A DNA stretch of 34,038 nt from RGIG3077 sp045541475 (GCA_045541475.1 JAZQJI010000029.1:1-34038); one strand, 5' to 3'. Counted from the stretch's first letter, positions 15,781 through 23,792 are shown. Numbers and translations are program-made. The notes: a model not told the origin generated them from the sequence alone.

Positions 15781-16902
15781 ATGAGAGTTCTTTTGGCAGC
15801 AGGCGGCACAGCAGGTCACATCAATCCTGCACTTGCAATTGCATCAATAATTAAAGAAAATGTGCCCGATGCAGAATTTTTGTTTGCAGGTACGCCGTTT
15901 GGTATGGAAGCAAAATTAGTTCCGCAGGCCGGTTTTGATTTTGCACCCATTAAGGTAAAAGGCTTTCAGCGTCAGCTTAATTGGCGAAACATAAAAAACA
16001 ACGTCAAGGCTGTTGGTTATCTTACAACATCAGGACACAGAGCAAAGCAGATTATAAAAGATTTTAAGCCCGATATTGCAATTGGTACAGGCGGATATGC
16101 AAGCGGTCCCGTTATACTTAAAGCCGCAAAAATGGGTATACCTACCGTTATACACGAACAGAACGCCTTTCCCGGCGTTACAACAAGGTTGCTTTCAAAA
16201 CACGCCGATAAAGTTATGCTTACGGTTGAAGCTGCCGCAAAGTATCTTGATGAGGGTGTTAAATACACTGTAACAGGTTTGCCCGTGCGCAGTTCAATAC
16301 TTTCCAAAAAGCGTGAAGACGCACGCAAAGAGCTTGGTCTTGATGATTCGCTTTGCATACTTTCCTTCGGCGGAAGCTTAGGCTCGGAATGTATTAACGA
16401 AAATATTGCCGAGCTTATTGAATGGCACACAAAGAATAATCTTAAAATCAATCACATTCACGCATACGGCTCAAACGGCCATAACGATTTCCCCAGATTT
16501 ATGCGCGAGAAGAATATTGATACAAGCAGTCCAAGACTTAAAATCAGCGAATACATAAACAATATGGATACCTGCATGGCTTGTGCCGACTTGGTTATAT
16601 GCCGCAGCGGCGCAGCAACCCTTGCCGAACTTGAAGCAAGAGGAAGAGCGGCAATCCTCATTCCCGCACCGCATTTGGCGGGCAACCATCAGTACTACAA
16701 TGCAAAAGTGCTTTCAGACGCTGGCGCAGCTATTTTGATTGAGCAAAAAAATATTACACCGCAGCTTTTAATTGATACAGTTAAGGATTTTTACGAAAAT
16801 CCGCAAAAGCTTACGGCTATGTCGCAAAAATCAAATTCGCTTTCAATAAACGATACACACAAGCGTATTTTTGATATTATTTCACAAACCGCCAAAAAAT
16901 AA
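15781..16902 (+). CDS. murG: UDP-GlcNAc:lipid I N-acetylglucosaminyltransferase MurG
   Basis: MurG is a GT-B glycosyltransferase that turns lipid I into lipid II on the cytoplasmic face of the membrane. The 373-residue protein has the N-terminal glycine loop GGTAGHINPALA and HEQNAFPG. The C-terminal donor site includes FGGSLGS and CRSGAATLAELEARGRAAI, with HLAGNHQYYNA behind it. These are complete and in order. AGAGGAAA precedes the ATG. Confidence 0.96.
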   Translation: MRVLLAAGGTAGHINPALAIASIIKENVPDAEFLFAGTPFGMEAKLVPQAGFDFAPIKVKGFQRQLNWRNIKNNVKAVGYLTTSGHRAKQIIKDFKPDIAIGTGGYASGPVILKAAKMGIPTVIHEQNAFPGVTTRLLSKHADKVMLTVEAAAKYLDEGVKYTVTGLPVRSSILSKKREDARKELGLDDSLCILSFGGSLGSECINENIAELIEWHTKNNLKINHIHAYGSNGHNDFPRFMREKNIDTSSPRLKISEYINNMDTCMACADLVICRSGAATLAELEARGRAAILIPAPHLAGNHQYYNAKVLSDAGAAILIEQKNITPQLLIDTVKDFYENPQKLTAMSQKSNSLSINDTHKRIFDIISQTAKK

Positions 16903-16937
16903 TATTTAATCGCAGTTTTCACCATGTTGCACAATTG

Positions 16938-16968
16938 CGCATAATATGTCACTAAATCATATTGTGCG
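16938..16968 (+). promoter_or_regulatory. 11-bp stem-loop abutting the murA ribosome binding site
   Basis: CGCATAATATG (16938-16948) and CATATTGTGCG (16958-16968) pair throughout with one G-T wobble around a nine-base loop. GGTGG of murA (16971-16975) follows at once. It could be a protein operator or an RNA hairpin that tunes murA translation. No T-run follows, so it is not a terminator. Confidence 0.5.
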
Positions 16969-16979
16969 GTGGTGGAATT

Positions 16980-18245
16980 ATGCAAAAGCTTATTATAGAG
17001 GGCAACCACAAGTTGCGCGGTGAAATCAAAATACAAGGGGCCAAAAACAGCGTGCTGCCCATTTTGGCGGCGTGCATTTTGCCCGAAAACAGCGAATGTG
17101 TGCTGACAAACTGTCCCGATTTGAGCGATGTTTACTGCGCTTTGCGCATTTTAAAACAGCTTGGTGTTAAGGGTAGTTTTGATAAAAATACTATAAAACT
17201 TTACAACAGCCAAACCGACTCTTTCGAAATATCTGAAGAACTTATGATGAAAATGCGTTCTTCAATAATATTTTTGGGTGCTGTTTTGGGTGCAAAAGGT
17301 AAATGCACGCTTTATTATCCCGGCGGATGCGAGTTAGGTCCAAGGCCAATTGATATGCACATTAACGCCTTGAAGAAAATGGGCGCTGATATAAAAGAAA
17401 AACACGGCGCACTTATCTGCACGGCAGAAAAGGGACTCAGCGGCGCAAAGATAAATCTGCCGTTTCCATCGGTTGGGGCAACGGAAAACATTATTCTTGC
17501 CGCTGTAAAAGCTAAGGGCGAAACCGTAATATACAATGCCGCAAGAGAGCCGGAAATAAAGGACCTTGCGCATTTTTTGAACAAGTGCGGCGCCAAAATC
17601 AAGGGTGCGGGCGAAAGCACAATCGTTATAGATGGTGTTGAAACGCTTTTTGGATGCGAGTACAGCATTATGCCCGACAGAATTGCGGCAGGTACATACA
17701 TTGCGGCTGCGGCGGCAACCAACGGCGAAGCACTGCTTGATAATATCTGCGTTGAGGATATGGAGTCTTTTTTGCCTGTTTTTGAGCAGATGGGCTGCAA
17801 GATTTACACATTTGGCAAAAAGCTTTACATCAATGCAAAGCACCCGTTAAATGCGGTAAAAACTATCAGAACAATGCCGCATCCGGGTTTTCCGACAGAT
17901 ATTCAGGCAATAACAATGGCTGTGCTTTGCAAGGCAAACGGCACAAGCGTTTTTGTTGAAAATATTTTTGAATCGAGATTTAGGCACGTTGACGCACTTT
18001 GCAAAATGGGTGCGGATATACACGTAGCCGGCAAAGCAGCCGTTGTTGAAGGTGTGAAAGCGCTTTCGGGCGCACGGGTAAGTGCAACGGATTTACGCTC
18101 AGGCGCGGCGCTTGTTACAGCGGCACTATCAGCAAACGGCATAAGCGAAATTACGGAAATTTGCCACATTGACAGAGGATACGAAAATATTGAGCGTTAT
18201 CTGACGCAATTAGGAGCTAAAATCAAAAGAGAGCAACAGATATGA
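16980..18245 (+). CDS. murA: UDP-N-acetylglucosamine 1-carboxyvinyltransferase MurA
   Basis: MurA transfers enolpyruvate from PEP to UDP-GlcNAc, the first committed step of peptidoglycan synthesis. The 421-residue protein opens with the conserved IQGAKNSVLPILAA. It keeps the catalytic cysteine in PGGCELGPRPIDMH (the fosfomycin-binding residue in the family), so fosfomycin sensitivity at the target is expected. The C-terminal DLRSGAALV and HIDRGYENIE motifs are intact. The ATG at 16980 has GGTGG close before it; a TTG at 16962 lies within the hairpin and is unlikely. The stop overlaps the ftsQ start as ATGA. Confidence 0.95.
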   Translation: MQKLIIEGNHKLRGEIKIQGAKNSVLPILAACILPENSECVLTNCPDLSDVYCALRILKQLGVKGSFDKNTIKLYNSQTDSFEISEELMMKMRSSIIFLGAVLGAKGKCTLYYPGGCELGPRPIDMHINALKKMGADIKEKHGALICTAEKGLSGAKINLPFPSVGATENIILAAVKAKGETVIYNAAREPEIKDLAHFLNKCGAKIKGAGESTIVIDGVETLFGCEYSIMPDRIAAGTYIAAAAATNGEALLDNICVEDMESFLPVFEQMGCKIYTFGKKLYINAKHPLNAVKTIRTMPHPGFPTDIQAITMAVLCKANGTSVFVENIFESRFRHVDALCKMGADIHVAGKAAVVEGVKALSGARVSATDLRSGAALVTAALSANGISEITEICHIDRGYENIERYLTQLGAKIKREQQI

Positions 18246-19171
18246 AAAAAGTTAATTTTTCTAAAGATATTATAAAAGATGACGTGCCCGAGCAGGCTGG
18301 TGTAAAAAGCAAAAAAAGACGCAGCAAGGCGGCTTTATCAGCTTATTACACCTTAATCTTTCTGCTTGTGGCGGGAGTTGGCGTTTTTCTTTCTCTAACC
18401 GTGCTTTTTAAAACGGATAAGATTGTTGTTGTAGGTCAAACGCCCTACAACGAAGCAGATATAATTGAAGCAAGCGGCATTGTTTTGGGCGAAAATATCA
18501 TTCGTGCAAGTTTTAAAGATGAAGCACAGCGCATACCAAACACCCTGCTTTACGTTGAAACTGCGGAAATTACAAAAAAATTTCCTACAACTATTGTAAT
18601 TACGGTTACTGAAACCAAGGCGTGCTACAACGTTGAAACCGACGGTGAATATCTTATAGTATCGCAAAGCGGTAAGGTGTTGGATAAGCTTGTATCTCCC
18701 GTTGAAGGGCTTTTAACGGTAAACGGCATTAATCCTGCTGATACTAAGCCCTTTGCCAGACTTGAGGACAGCGAAACCGACAAAGCACAAATTCTGTTTT
18801 CGCTAAAAAAAGCTATTGATAAAACTGAAATCGACGGAATTTTCTCGGTTGATTTAAGTGATAAATATAATATATCACTCAATTATGAAGACAGAATCGA
18901 AGTACAGATAGGTAATTCAAATAATATTGATTATAAGATTGAATACGCAAAAAGCGTGTTTGAAAGCAACAAAATTGGCACCAATGCCGATGGCTACCTG
19001 ATTATTGACGATAACGGCGAGGGGCATTTTGTAAGCCGCGAGAGCATGGAAGAATACAAGGAAAACTCTCAAAACGGTATTGATGATTACAACAACGCGG
19101 ATGATGATGAAAATATAAGCGAAAATATTGACGAAACTGACGACGAAGACGGTGAAGAATCAGCGGAATAA
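18242..19171 (+). CDS. ftsQ: Cell division protein FtsQ/DivIB
   Basis: This bitopic septum protein links FtsL/DivIC to the synthase. The 309-residue protein has a basic cytoplasmic part (1-32) and one membrane helix (about 33-57). A POTRA domain (about 60-128, FKTDKIVVVGQTPYNEADI onward) leads into the beta domain. The tail from about 275 is almost wholly D, E, N and S. The ATG overlaps the murA stop by four bases, so translation is probably coupled. The long acidic tail is not part of the conserved core. Confidence 0.9.
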   Translation: MKKVNFSKDIIKDDVPEQAGVKSKKRRSKAALSAYYTLIFLLVAGVGVFLSLTVLFKTDKIVVVGQTPYNEADIIEASGIVLGENIIRASFKDEAQRIPNTLLYVETAEITKKFPTTIVITVTETKACYNVETDGEYLIVSQSGKVLDKLVSPVEGLLTVNGINPADTKPFARLEDSETDKAQILFSLKKAIDKTEIDGIFSVDLSDKYNISLNYEDRIEVQIGNSNNIDYKIEYAKSVFESNKIGTNADGYLIIDDNGEGHFVSRESMEEYKENSQNGIDDYNNADDDENISENIDETDDEDGEESAE

Positions 19172-19309
19172 AGCTTGATATACGCTTACAAAAAATGGGT
19201 ATTTTTGGGTGCTGTCCATACATATATCTTGCGTTTTTTGATTGATTGCACAAAACACACGCCCTATATCTTGTCATTTTAATTATTTTAGAAAATTTTT
19301 ATAAATCTC

Positions 19310-19356
19310 TTGAAATTTAAATGCATTTGTGCTAATATAATATTGTGCATTATAAT
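19310..19356 (+). promoter_or_regulatory. ftsZ promoter region with a tandem TTGTGC...TATAAT repeat
   Basis: TTGAAA (19310-19315), a 17-base spacer and TAATAT (19333-19338) form a SigA-type promoter. TATAAT also occurs at 19336-19341 and 19351-19356. TTGTGC at 19327 and 19343, each followed by an AT-rich TATAAT segment, make an imperfect direct repeat of period 16-15. The second TTGTGC is inside ATATTGTGC, which also occurs before murA. The 246-base ftsQ-ftsZ gap holds no convincing terminator. Confidence 0.55.
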
Positions 19357-19417
19357 TGCTCTTATATGGGCAGAAAATATATAAAAAATTCGGAAAAAGA
19401 AAGCAGGAGGATGGAAA

Positions 19418-20545
19418 ATGTCAAGTTTCGTTTTTGATAATACTGACACACTCGCACCAAATGTAAACATTAAGGTTGTAGGCGTTGGCGGCGGCGGTGG
19501 CAACGCTTTGAACTGCATGGTAACCGCAGGCGTTAAGAATGTTGAGTACATATCCGTTAATACAGATGCAGCAGCACTGAGAAATTCGAAGGCTACATCA
19601 AAAATTCAGATAGGTACAAAGCTTACAAGAGGACGCGGTGCAGGCAACAAGCCTGAAATCGGCCAGCGCAGTGCTGAAGAAAACCGCGAGGAAATCCAAT
19701 CTGCACTTAAAGATGCTGATATGATTTTTATTACCGCAGGTATGGGCGGCGGTACAGGTACAGGCGCTGCTCCCGTTATTGCTGAAATTGCAAAGGAAAT
19801 GGATATCCTTACAGTTGCAGTTGTAACAAAGCCTTTCCTTTTTGAACAGCAGCAGAAAATGCTTCAAGCTGAAAAAGGTATTACTGAGCTAAAAAAATAC
19901 GTAGACTCACTTATCGTTATTCCTAACGAAAGATTGCTTTCTACCGTTAACAGAGCATTGACTATGAAAGAATCCTTCTCTCTTGCTGATGATATTCTCA
20001 AGACAGGTGTTAAGAGCATTTCCGACCTCATTGTAGACGAAGGATTTATCAACCTCGACTTTGCCGATGTTTCTGAAATCATGAAGGGCGCAGGCTATGC
20101 ACACATGGCTATCGGTCACGGTTCCGGCAAGGACAAGGCAAAGGAAGCTGCCGAAGCTGTTATCACAAGTCCGTTGCTTGAAACTTCAATTTCCGGCGCT
20201 AAGAGATTGCTTATCAACATTGTAATGAGCGAGGACGTTCTTGCAGAAGAAGTAAACGCAGTTACAAAGGAAATCAGCGATCACGCAGCACCCGATGTAG
20301 AATTCATTTGGGGTACTGCATTCAAGGAAGATTTGCAGGATGAAATCATCATCACAGTTATTGCAGCAGGCTTTGAAGATTCTGATTTTGGATCTCCCGA
20401 AGCTGAAGCACCTACATTCGAACCCCCCGTTATTGATAACCCTTTGCTTAACAGCCCCGTTATCAACAACCCCATTATGAATGCTATTAACGAATCAGAC
20501 TACGATGATATCTTCGCAATGCTTGATTCAAAAAACAACAAGTAA
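19418..20545 (+). CDS. ftsZ: Cell division protein FtsZ
   Basis: FtsZ is the tubulin-like GTPase that forms the Z-ring. The 375-residue protein has the glycine-rich GVGGGGGNA near residue 22 and the tubulin signature GGGTGTG at 110-116. The T7 synergy loop NLDFADV lies at 212-218. The linker is short (about 325-358) and contains two related blocks, PVIDNPLLNS and PVINNPIMNA. The extreme C-terminus, YDDIFAMLDSKNNK, lacks the usual DIPxFLR-type peptide that binds FtsA, SepF or ZipA elsewhere. AGGAGG lies seven bases before the ATG. Neither ftsA nor sepF is in the window. Confidence 0.97.
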   Translation: MSSFVFDNTDTLAPNVNIKVVGVGGGGGNALNCMVTAGVKNVEYISVNTDAAALRNSKATSKIQIGTKLTRGRGAGNKPEIGQRSAEENREEIQSALKDADMIFITAGMGGGTGTGAAPVIAEIAKEMDILTVAVVTKPFLFEQQQKMLQAEKGITELKKYVDSLIVIPNERLLSTVNRALTMKESFSLADDILKTGVKSISDLIVDEGFINLDFADVSEIMKGAGYAHMAIGHGSGKDKAKEAAEAVITSPLLETSISGAKRLLINIVMSEDVLAEEVNAVTKEISDHAAPDVEFIWGTAFKEDLQDEIIITVIAAGFEDSDFGSPEAEAPTFEPPVIDNPLLNSPVINNPIMNAINESDYDDIFAMLDSKNNK

Positions 20546-20558
20546 TTATACGCAAATT

Positions 20559-20590
20559 AACCTCGGAATGCATTACGCTTTCCGAGGTTT
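20559..20590 (+). terminator. First terminator hairpin after ftsZ
   Basis: AACCTCGGAA (20559-20568) and TTCCGAGGTT (20580-20589) form a perfect 10-bp stem with an 11-base loop, then a T-rich stretch. Confidence 0.7.
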
Positions 20591-20606
20591 TATGTTTTAT
20601 CAGAAA

Positions 20607-20645
20607 AAAACCGTATCGGTGCAAAATCCGATACGGTTTTTATTA
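20607..20645. terminator. Bidirectional terminator between ftsZ and degV
   Basis: AAAACCGTATCGG (20607-20619) pairs perfectly with CCGATACGGTTTT (20628-20640) around an eight-base loop. T-runs on both strands let it serve ftsZ and the convergent degV gene. Confidence 0.85.
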
Positions 20646-20650
20646 TAAAT

Positions 20651-21535
20651 TTACTTATTATTGCCAACATAGAAAAACGCAAGACCGCCAGGACCTGTGT
20701 GCGTGCCGATAACCGGACCTATGTTGCTAAGAATTACATTCTTTGCGCCCAGTTCTTCTTCAAGTAAGGATTTGAGATATAATGCGTCCTCTTCGCAATC
20801 GGCATGGTTTATAAACATCATGGTTGCAGGATCAATAACACCTTCAGCACACTTATCCTTAAGCGCGATAATGGATGCTTTTCTGCCCTTGGCAACGCCT
20901 ACTTTTTCAAGTTTACCTTCATCATTTACATGCATAACCGGTTTAATGTTAAGCAAACCGCCAACAACCTTTGTTGTTGTGGAAACTCTGCCGCCACGGT
21001 GAAGCCATTCTAAAGATTCAACTGTAAACACATGGCAAATTTTTGGTATCATTGATTTTGTAAATTCGGCAACTTCTTCAATTGATTTGCCACATTCACG
21101 CTCTTTAACAGCAAGTGCTACAATAAGACCTTGTCCGCCGCAAGCGCAAAGCGTATCAACGCTAATAAGCTTGCGCTCAGGATATTTTTCAGCAAGTTCT
21201 GCAATTGCAGCAGCGCCCGATTGATATGTTGCGCTTAATCCGCTGGAGAATCCAAGGTAAAGCACATCCTTGCCGTCTTTCAAAATTGGCTCAATAGCGT
21301 CGATAAAAAGATCGATTGAAGGTGCTGAAGTTGTTGCAGAATTACCCTTTCCACGAAGATATTCGTAATAATCCTTTAATGATATATCACGCTCATCAAG
21401 ATAGTTTGTATAAGTTTTACCGTCTGTTCTCGTAAAAGAAAGCGGTACAACGGTAAGGTTCAGTTCATCTGCCATTTTAGCAGGCATATCGCATGAAGAG
21501 TCGGTCACTATGTTAAAATTGTAATTTTCGCTCAT
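20651..21535 (-). CDS. DegV family fatty-acid-binding protein
   Basis: DegV/FakB proteins hold a fatty acid in a cavity between two domains; FakB members present it to the kinase FakA for phosphorylation. The 294-residue protein starts with the family TDSSCDMP (11-18) and has SGLSATYQSG, the conserved HRGGRVS with LLNIKPV, and GTHTGPGG near the end. I see no fakA here, so a fatty-acid kinase role is inference. GGAGGAC precedes the ATG at 21535. The gene has a near-perfect promoter with a palindromic operator and is divergent from a TetR-type gene that may control it. Confidence 0.92.
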   Translation of the reverse strand: MSENYNFNIVTDSSCDMPAKMADELNLTVVPLSFTRTDGKTYTNYLDERDISLKDYYEYLRGKGNSATTSAPSIDLFIDAIEPILKDGKDVLYLGFSSGLSATYQSGAAAIAELAEKYPERKLISVDTLCACGGQGLIVALAVKERECGKSIEEVAEFTKSMIPKICHVFTVESLEWLHRGGRVSTTTKVVGGLLNIKPVMHVNDEGKLEKVGVAKGRKASIIALKDKCAEGVIDPATMMFINHADCEEDALYLKSLLEEELGAKNVILSNIGPVIGTHTGPGGLAFFYVGNNK

Positions 21536-21566
21536 TTTGTCCTCCGAATTATTCTGTTATCATCAA

Positions 21567-21581
21567 GTAAGCACTGCTTAC
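21567..21581. promoter_or_regulatory. 15-bp palindromic operator candidate at the degV transcription start
   Basis: GTAAGCA-C-TGCTTAC (21567-21581) is a perfect palindrome with a single central base. It lies just downstream of the degV -10 (21589-21594), where a bound repressor would block transcription. The divergent TetR-family gene is the obvious candidate for the protein. TetR-type operators are commonly palindromes of this size. Confidence 0.65.
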
Positions 21582-21588
21582 CTGAATT

Positions 21589-21617
21589 ATTATAGCACAC
21601 ACCGACTTTGGTGTCAA
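21589..21617 (-). promoter_or_regulatory. Consensus SigA promoter of degV
   Basis: On the minus strand TTGACA (21617-21612), a 17-base spacer and TATAAT (21594-21589) match the housekeeping consensus exactly. The leader to the ATG at 21535 is about 45 bases and contains the palindrome at 21567-21581. Confidence 0.85.
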
Positions 21618-21629
21618 GCAAATCAATGC

Positions 21630-21672
21630 TTTGACAAATTAATTTGACAAATTATTCAAAATATGCTATCAT
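21630..21672 (+). promoter_or_regulatory. Promoter of the tetR-type gene within a 13-bp direct repeat
   Basis: TTGACA (21644-21649), a 17-base spacer and TATCAT (21667-21672) form a good promoter. TTTGACAAATTA occurs twice in tandem at 21630 and 21643 (13-bp period), so a second TTGACA lies at 21631. The repeat may be a duplication or a binding site. Confidence 0.6.
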
Positions 21673-21716
21673 TATCAGTATAATTTATGATACATTTTCG
21701 GGAACGGAGCTATATT

Positions 21717-22274
21717 GTGAACTCAAAAGAAAGGCTGATTATTCAAGGCATTGAAGAAATCAGACAAAACGGCATACAAGATTTTTCTATGCGAAAGGTT
21801 GCCGCACATTGCGGTTTAAGCAGCGGCGCACCCTACAAGCATTTTAAAGATAATCAGGAATTTATCCTTGAAATTGTGCGTTATATCAACGAACAATGGA
21901 ACACAAGGCAAAGACATATTATTGATAATCCTGATTTATCAACACGAAGAAAAATAGAACTGATAAGCGTTGATTATATCAGATTTTTGGTTGAAAATCC
22001 CGAATTTCGTTCTATCATCATGATAAGCAGTAACCTGCTGAACGAAAGTCAGTTGAAATTGCGACTTGAAATCAGCGCAGGCAGCATTAAGCTGATTGAA
22101 AAATACTGCAAAGAAGTGAATATGCCCGATGAAATGCGTGATAAAAAGACTTTTGCCGTACGCGCTGTAATTTACGGTGCAGCTGTTATGATAGATAACG
22201 GCGGTCTTGATTACGATGAAAGTGCCATAAGCAGAATTGAAGATATCATTTCAAAAATAATAGACATGGATTAA
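21717..22274 (+). CDS. TetR family transcriptional regulator
   Basis: The 185-residue protein has the TetR-type N-terminal helix-turn-helix. RKVAAHCGLSSGAPYKHF is the recognition region (about residues 26-43), preceded by a first helix with KERLIIQGIEEI. The rest is helical and should bind a ligand that I cannot name. I start it at GTG 21717, because GGAG at 21706-21709 is well spaced and the homology begins there. The ATG at 21687 would lie only about eight bases from the predicted transcription start and has no ribosome site. It diverges from degV and probably controls it and itself. Its stop shares a TTAA with the convergent spoVAE stop. Confidence 0.88.
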   Translation: MNSKERLIIQGIEEIRQNGIQDFSMRKVAAHCGLSSGAPYKHFKDNQEFILEIVRYINEQWNTRQRHIIDNPDLSTRRKIELISVDYIRFLVENPEFRSIIMISSNLLNESQLKLRLEISAGSIKLIEKYCKEVNMPDEMRDKKTFAVRAVIYGAAVMIDNGGLDYDESAISRIEDIISKIIDMD

Positions 22275-22627
22275 CGTTTCATTTTAGGCTTAAATATCAA
22301 AGCTACAAGCAATCCGCTGATAATTGCGGTTGTAATGCCCGCCGCAGAAGCGGTAAGTCCACCCGTTAATATACCCAACAAGCCATCCTCTGCGATGGCT
22401 TTTTTTACGCCATTTGCAAGCAAATTGCCAAAGCCCGTTAGCGGCACGCTTGCACCTGCACCTGCAAATTCTATTAATTTATCATAAATACCTATTGCAC
22501 CCAAAACAACACCGCTGACAACATAGGCCACAAGAATACGCGCAGGCGTGAGTTTGGTATAATCAATAAGCACTTGACCAATGGCACAAAATATTCCGCC
22601 AACAATAAAAGCCCAGATATAATTCAT
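22271..22627 (-). CDS. spoVAE: Stage V sporulation protein AE (SpoVAE/SpoVAEb type)
   Basis: SpoVA proteins form the inner-membrane route for dipicolinic acid into the forespore and out at germination. The 118-residue protein has about four hydrophobic segments, with the family-like start YIWAFIVGGIFCAIGQ and the central VPLTGFGNLLANGV. Its ATG overlaps the spoVAD stop (ATGA at 22627-22624), so the pair is translationally coupled. The gene ends at a TTAA shared with the convergent tetR-type gene, and I see no hairpin between them. Confidence 0.93.
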   Translation of the reverse strand: MNYIWAFIVGGIFCAIGQVLIDYTKLTPARILVAYVVSGVVLGAIGIYDKLIEFAGAGASVPLTGFGNLLANGVKKAIAEDGLLGILTGGLTASAAGITTAIISGLLVALIFKPKMKR

Positions 22628-23655
22628 TTTGCTGATACCTCCCCTTTTTCGTGCGAGATATGCACCAGATGCGAAATTGAAGGTATAGTTTCGCCCTGCT
22701 GTGATGCCGTTGTAGACATTAACGCTCCCGTTGCGGCAAACAAAACGTTTTTAATCTCGCCCGATTTTATTTTAGGCAAAAAGTATCCGCACATAACCGA
22801 AGCACAACAGCCGCAGCCCGAACCGCCTGCGTGCGTATCCTGCTCGGCACCATCAAAAATCATCTTGCCGCAGTCTTTATGCTGTGCTGATATATCAATG
22901 CCATCCTTGCTCAAAAGTTCAATCAACAGTTGACTGCCTACCTCACCCAAATCACCGGTTATAATATAATCATAATCGCAAGGATTGGTGTGACTGTCAT
23001 CAAGATAATGCTTGATTGTGTATGCGGCGGCAGGTGCCATTGCCGCTCCCATATTATTTGCATCATTTATTCCCAAATCTTTTATCGAGCCAATTGTAAC
23101 ACCCCTGACATACGGCGGTTCATCGCATTTTGAAACAACCGCCGCACCCGAACCCGTAACCGTCCATTGTGATGTTGGCGTGCGCTGTCCGCCGTATGCA
23201 AGCGGAAAACGGAACTGCCTTTCAGCAGTGGAAAAATGTGATGACGTGGTTGCAAGCACGTTCTGTGCAAGCGAATTATCAACAAATAGTGAAGCAAGCA
23301 TCAACCCCTGCGCAAAGGTTGAGCAAGCTCCAAAAATGCCCACAAGCGCAATATCCAAATCACGCAGACCGTATGTTGCCGCTGTGCTTTGGTTAAGCAA
23401 ATCTCCCGCAAAAATCATATCCACATCTTTTTCGCTTAGCTTGGCCTTTTTAAGCGCAGTTTGCACGGCAGTAAACATAAACTCACTCTCCGCTTTTTCC
23501 CATGTATCCTGCCCGAAATAATCGTCGTTAGTGGTAAGGTCAAAGTATCGACTCAAGGGTCCTTGACCTTCCTTTTCTCCCACTATCGCCGCAAAGGACT
23601 TTATCGACGGGGTATTTTCAAGAATAAAACTTATTTTACTTATCTTTTTTGACAT
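22624..23655 (-). CDS. spoVAD: Stage V sporulation protein AD
   Basis: SpoVAD is the soluble thiolase-fold member of the SpoVA group that binds dipicolinic acid. The 343-residue protein has the thiolase-like GACSTFAQGLMLAS, the family stretch FPLAYGGQRTPTSQWTVTGSGAA and a late Cys-rich HAGGSGCGCCASV. In most Clostridia and Bacilli spoVAC precedes it. Here the upstream neighbour is a divergent cyclophilin gene, so spoVAC is absent from this locus. The ribosome site is weak (AAAGG, long spacing). I could not find a clear SigG promoter; GCATA at 23715-23711 on the minus strand is the only -35-like element. Confidence 0.95.
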   Translation of the reverse strand: MSKKISKISFILENTPSIKSFAAIVGEKEGQGPLSRYFDLTTNDDYFGQDTWEKAESEFMFTAVQTALKKAKLSEKDVDMIFAGDLLNQSTAATYGLRDLDIALVGIFGACSTFAQGLMLASLFVDNSLAQNVLATTSSHFSTAERQFRFPLAYGGQRTPTSQWTVTGSGAAVVSKCDEPPYVRGVTIGSIKDLGINDANNMGAAMAPAAAYTIKHYLDDSHTNPCDYDYIITGDLGEVGSQLLIELLSKDGIDISAQHKDCGKMIFDGAEQDTHAGGSGCGCCASVMCGYFLPKIKSGEIKNVLFAATGALMSTTASQQGETIPSISHLVHISHEKGEVSAK

Positions 23656-23734
23656 AAATATCTTTGCCTTTCCGCTTATTTATACTATATATCCCCTTTT
23701 TTGAGGTATTTATGCAAAAAATACAATTTGCAAT

Positions 23735-23763
23735 TTGACATTTTGCGGAAAATAGATTATACT
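23735..23763 (+). promoter_or_regulatory. SigA-type promoter of the cyclophilin gene
   Basis: TTGACA (23735-23740), a 17-base spacer and TATACT (23758-23763) lie 29 bases before the ATG at 23793. Confidence 0.8.
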
Positions 23764-23792
23764 TGTATTTACAGAAAGGCAGGTAAAATATA

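Noticed and set aside
23012..23521. 169-codon ORF on the plus strand
   Set aside because: Antisense to the well-conserved spoVAD; no family features and no promoter.
23681..23715. SigG/SigF promoter for spoVAD
   Set aside because: GCATA is a fair -35, but no -10 at the right distance fits the CATNNTA-type or GG-type consensus.
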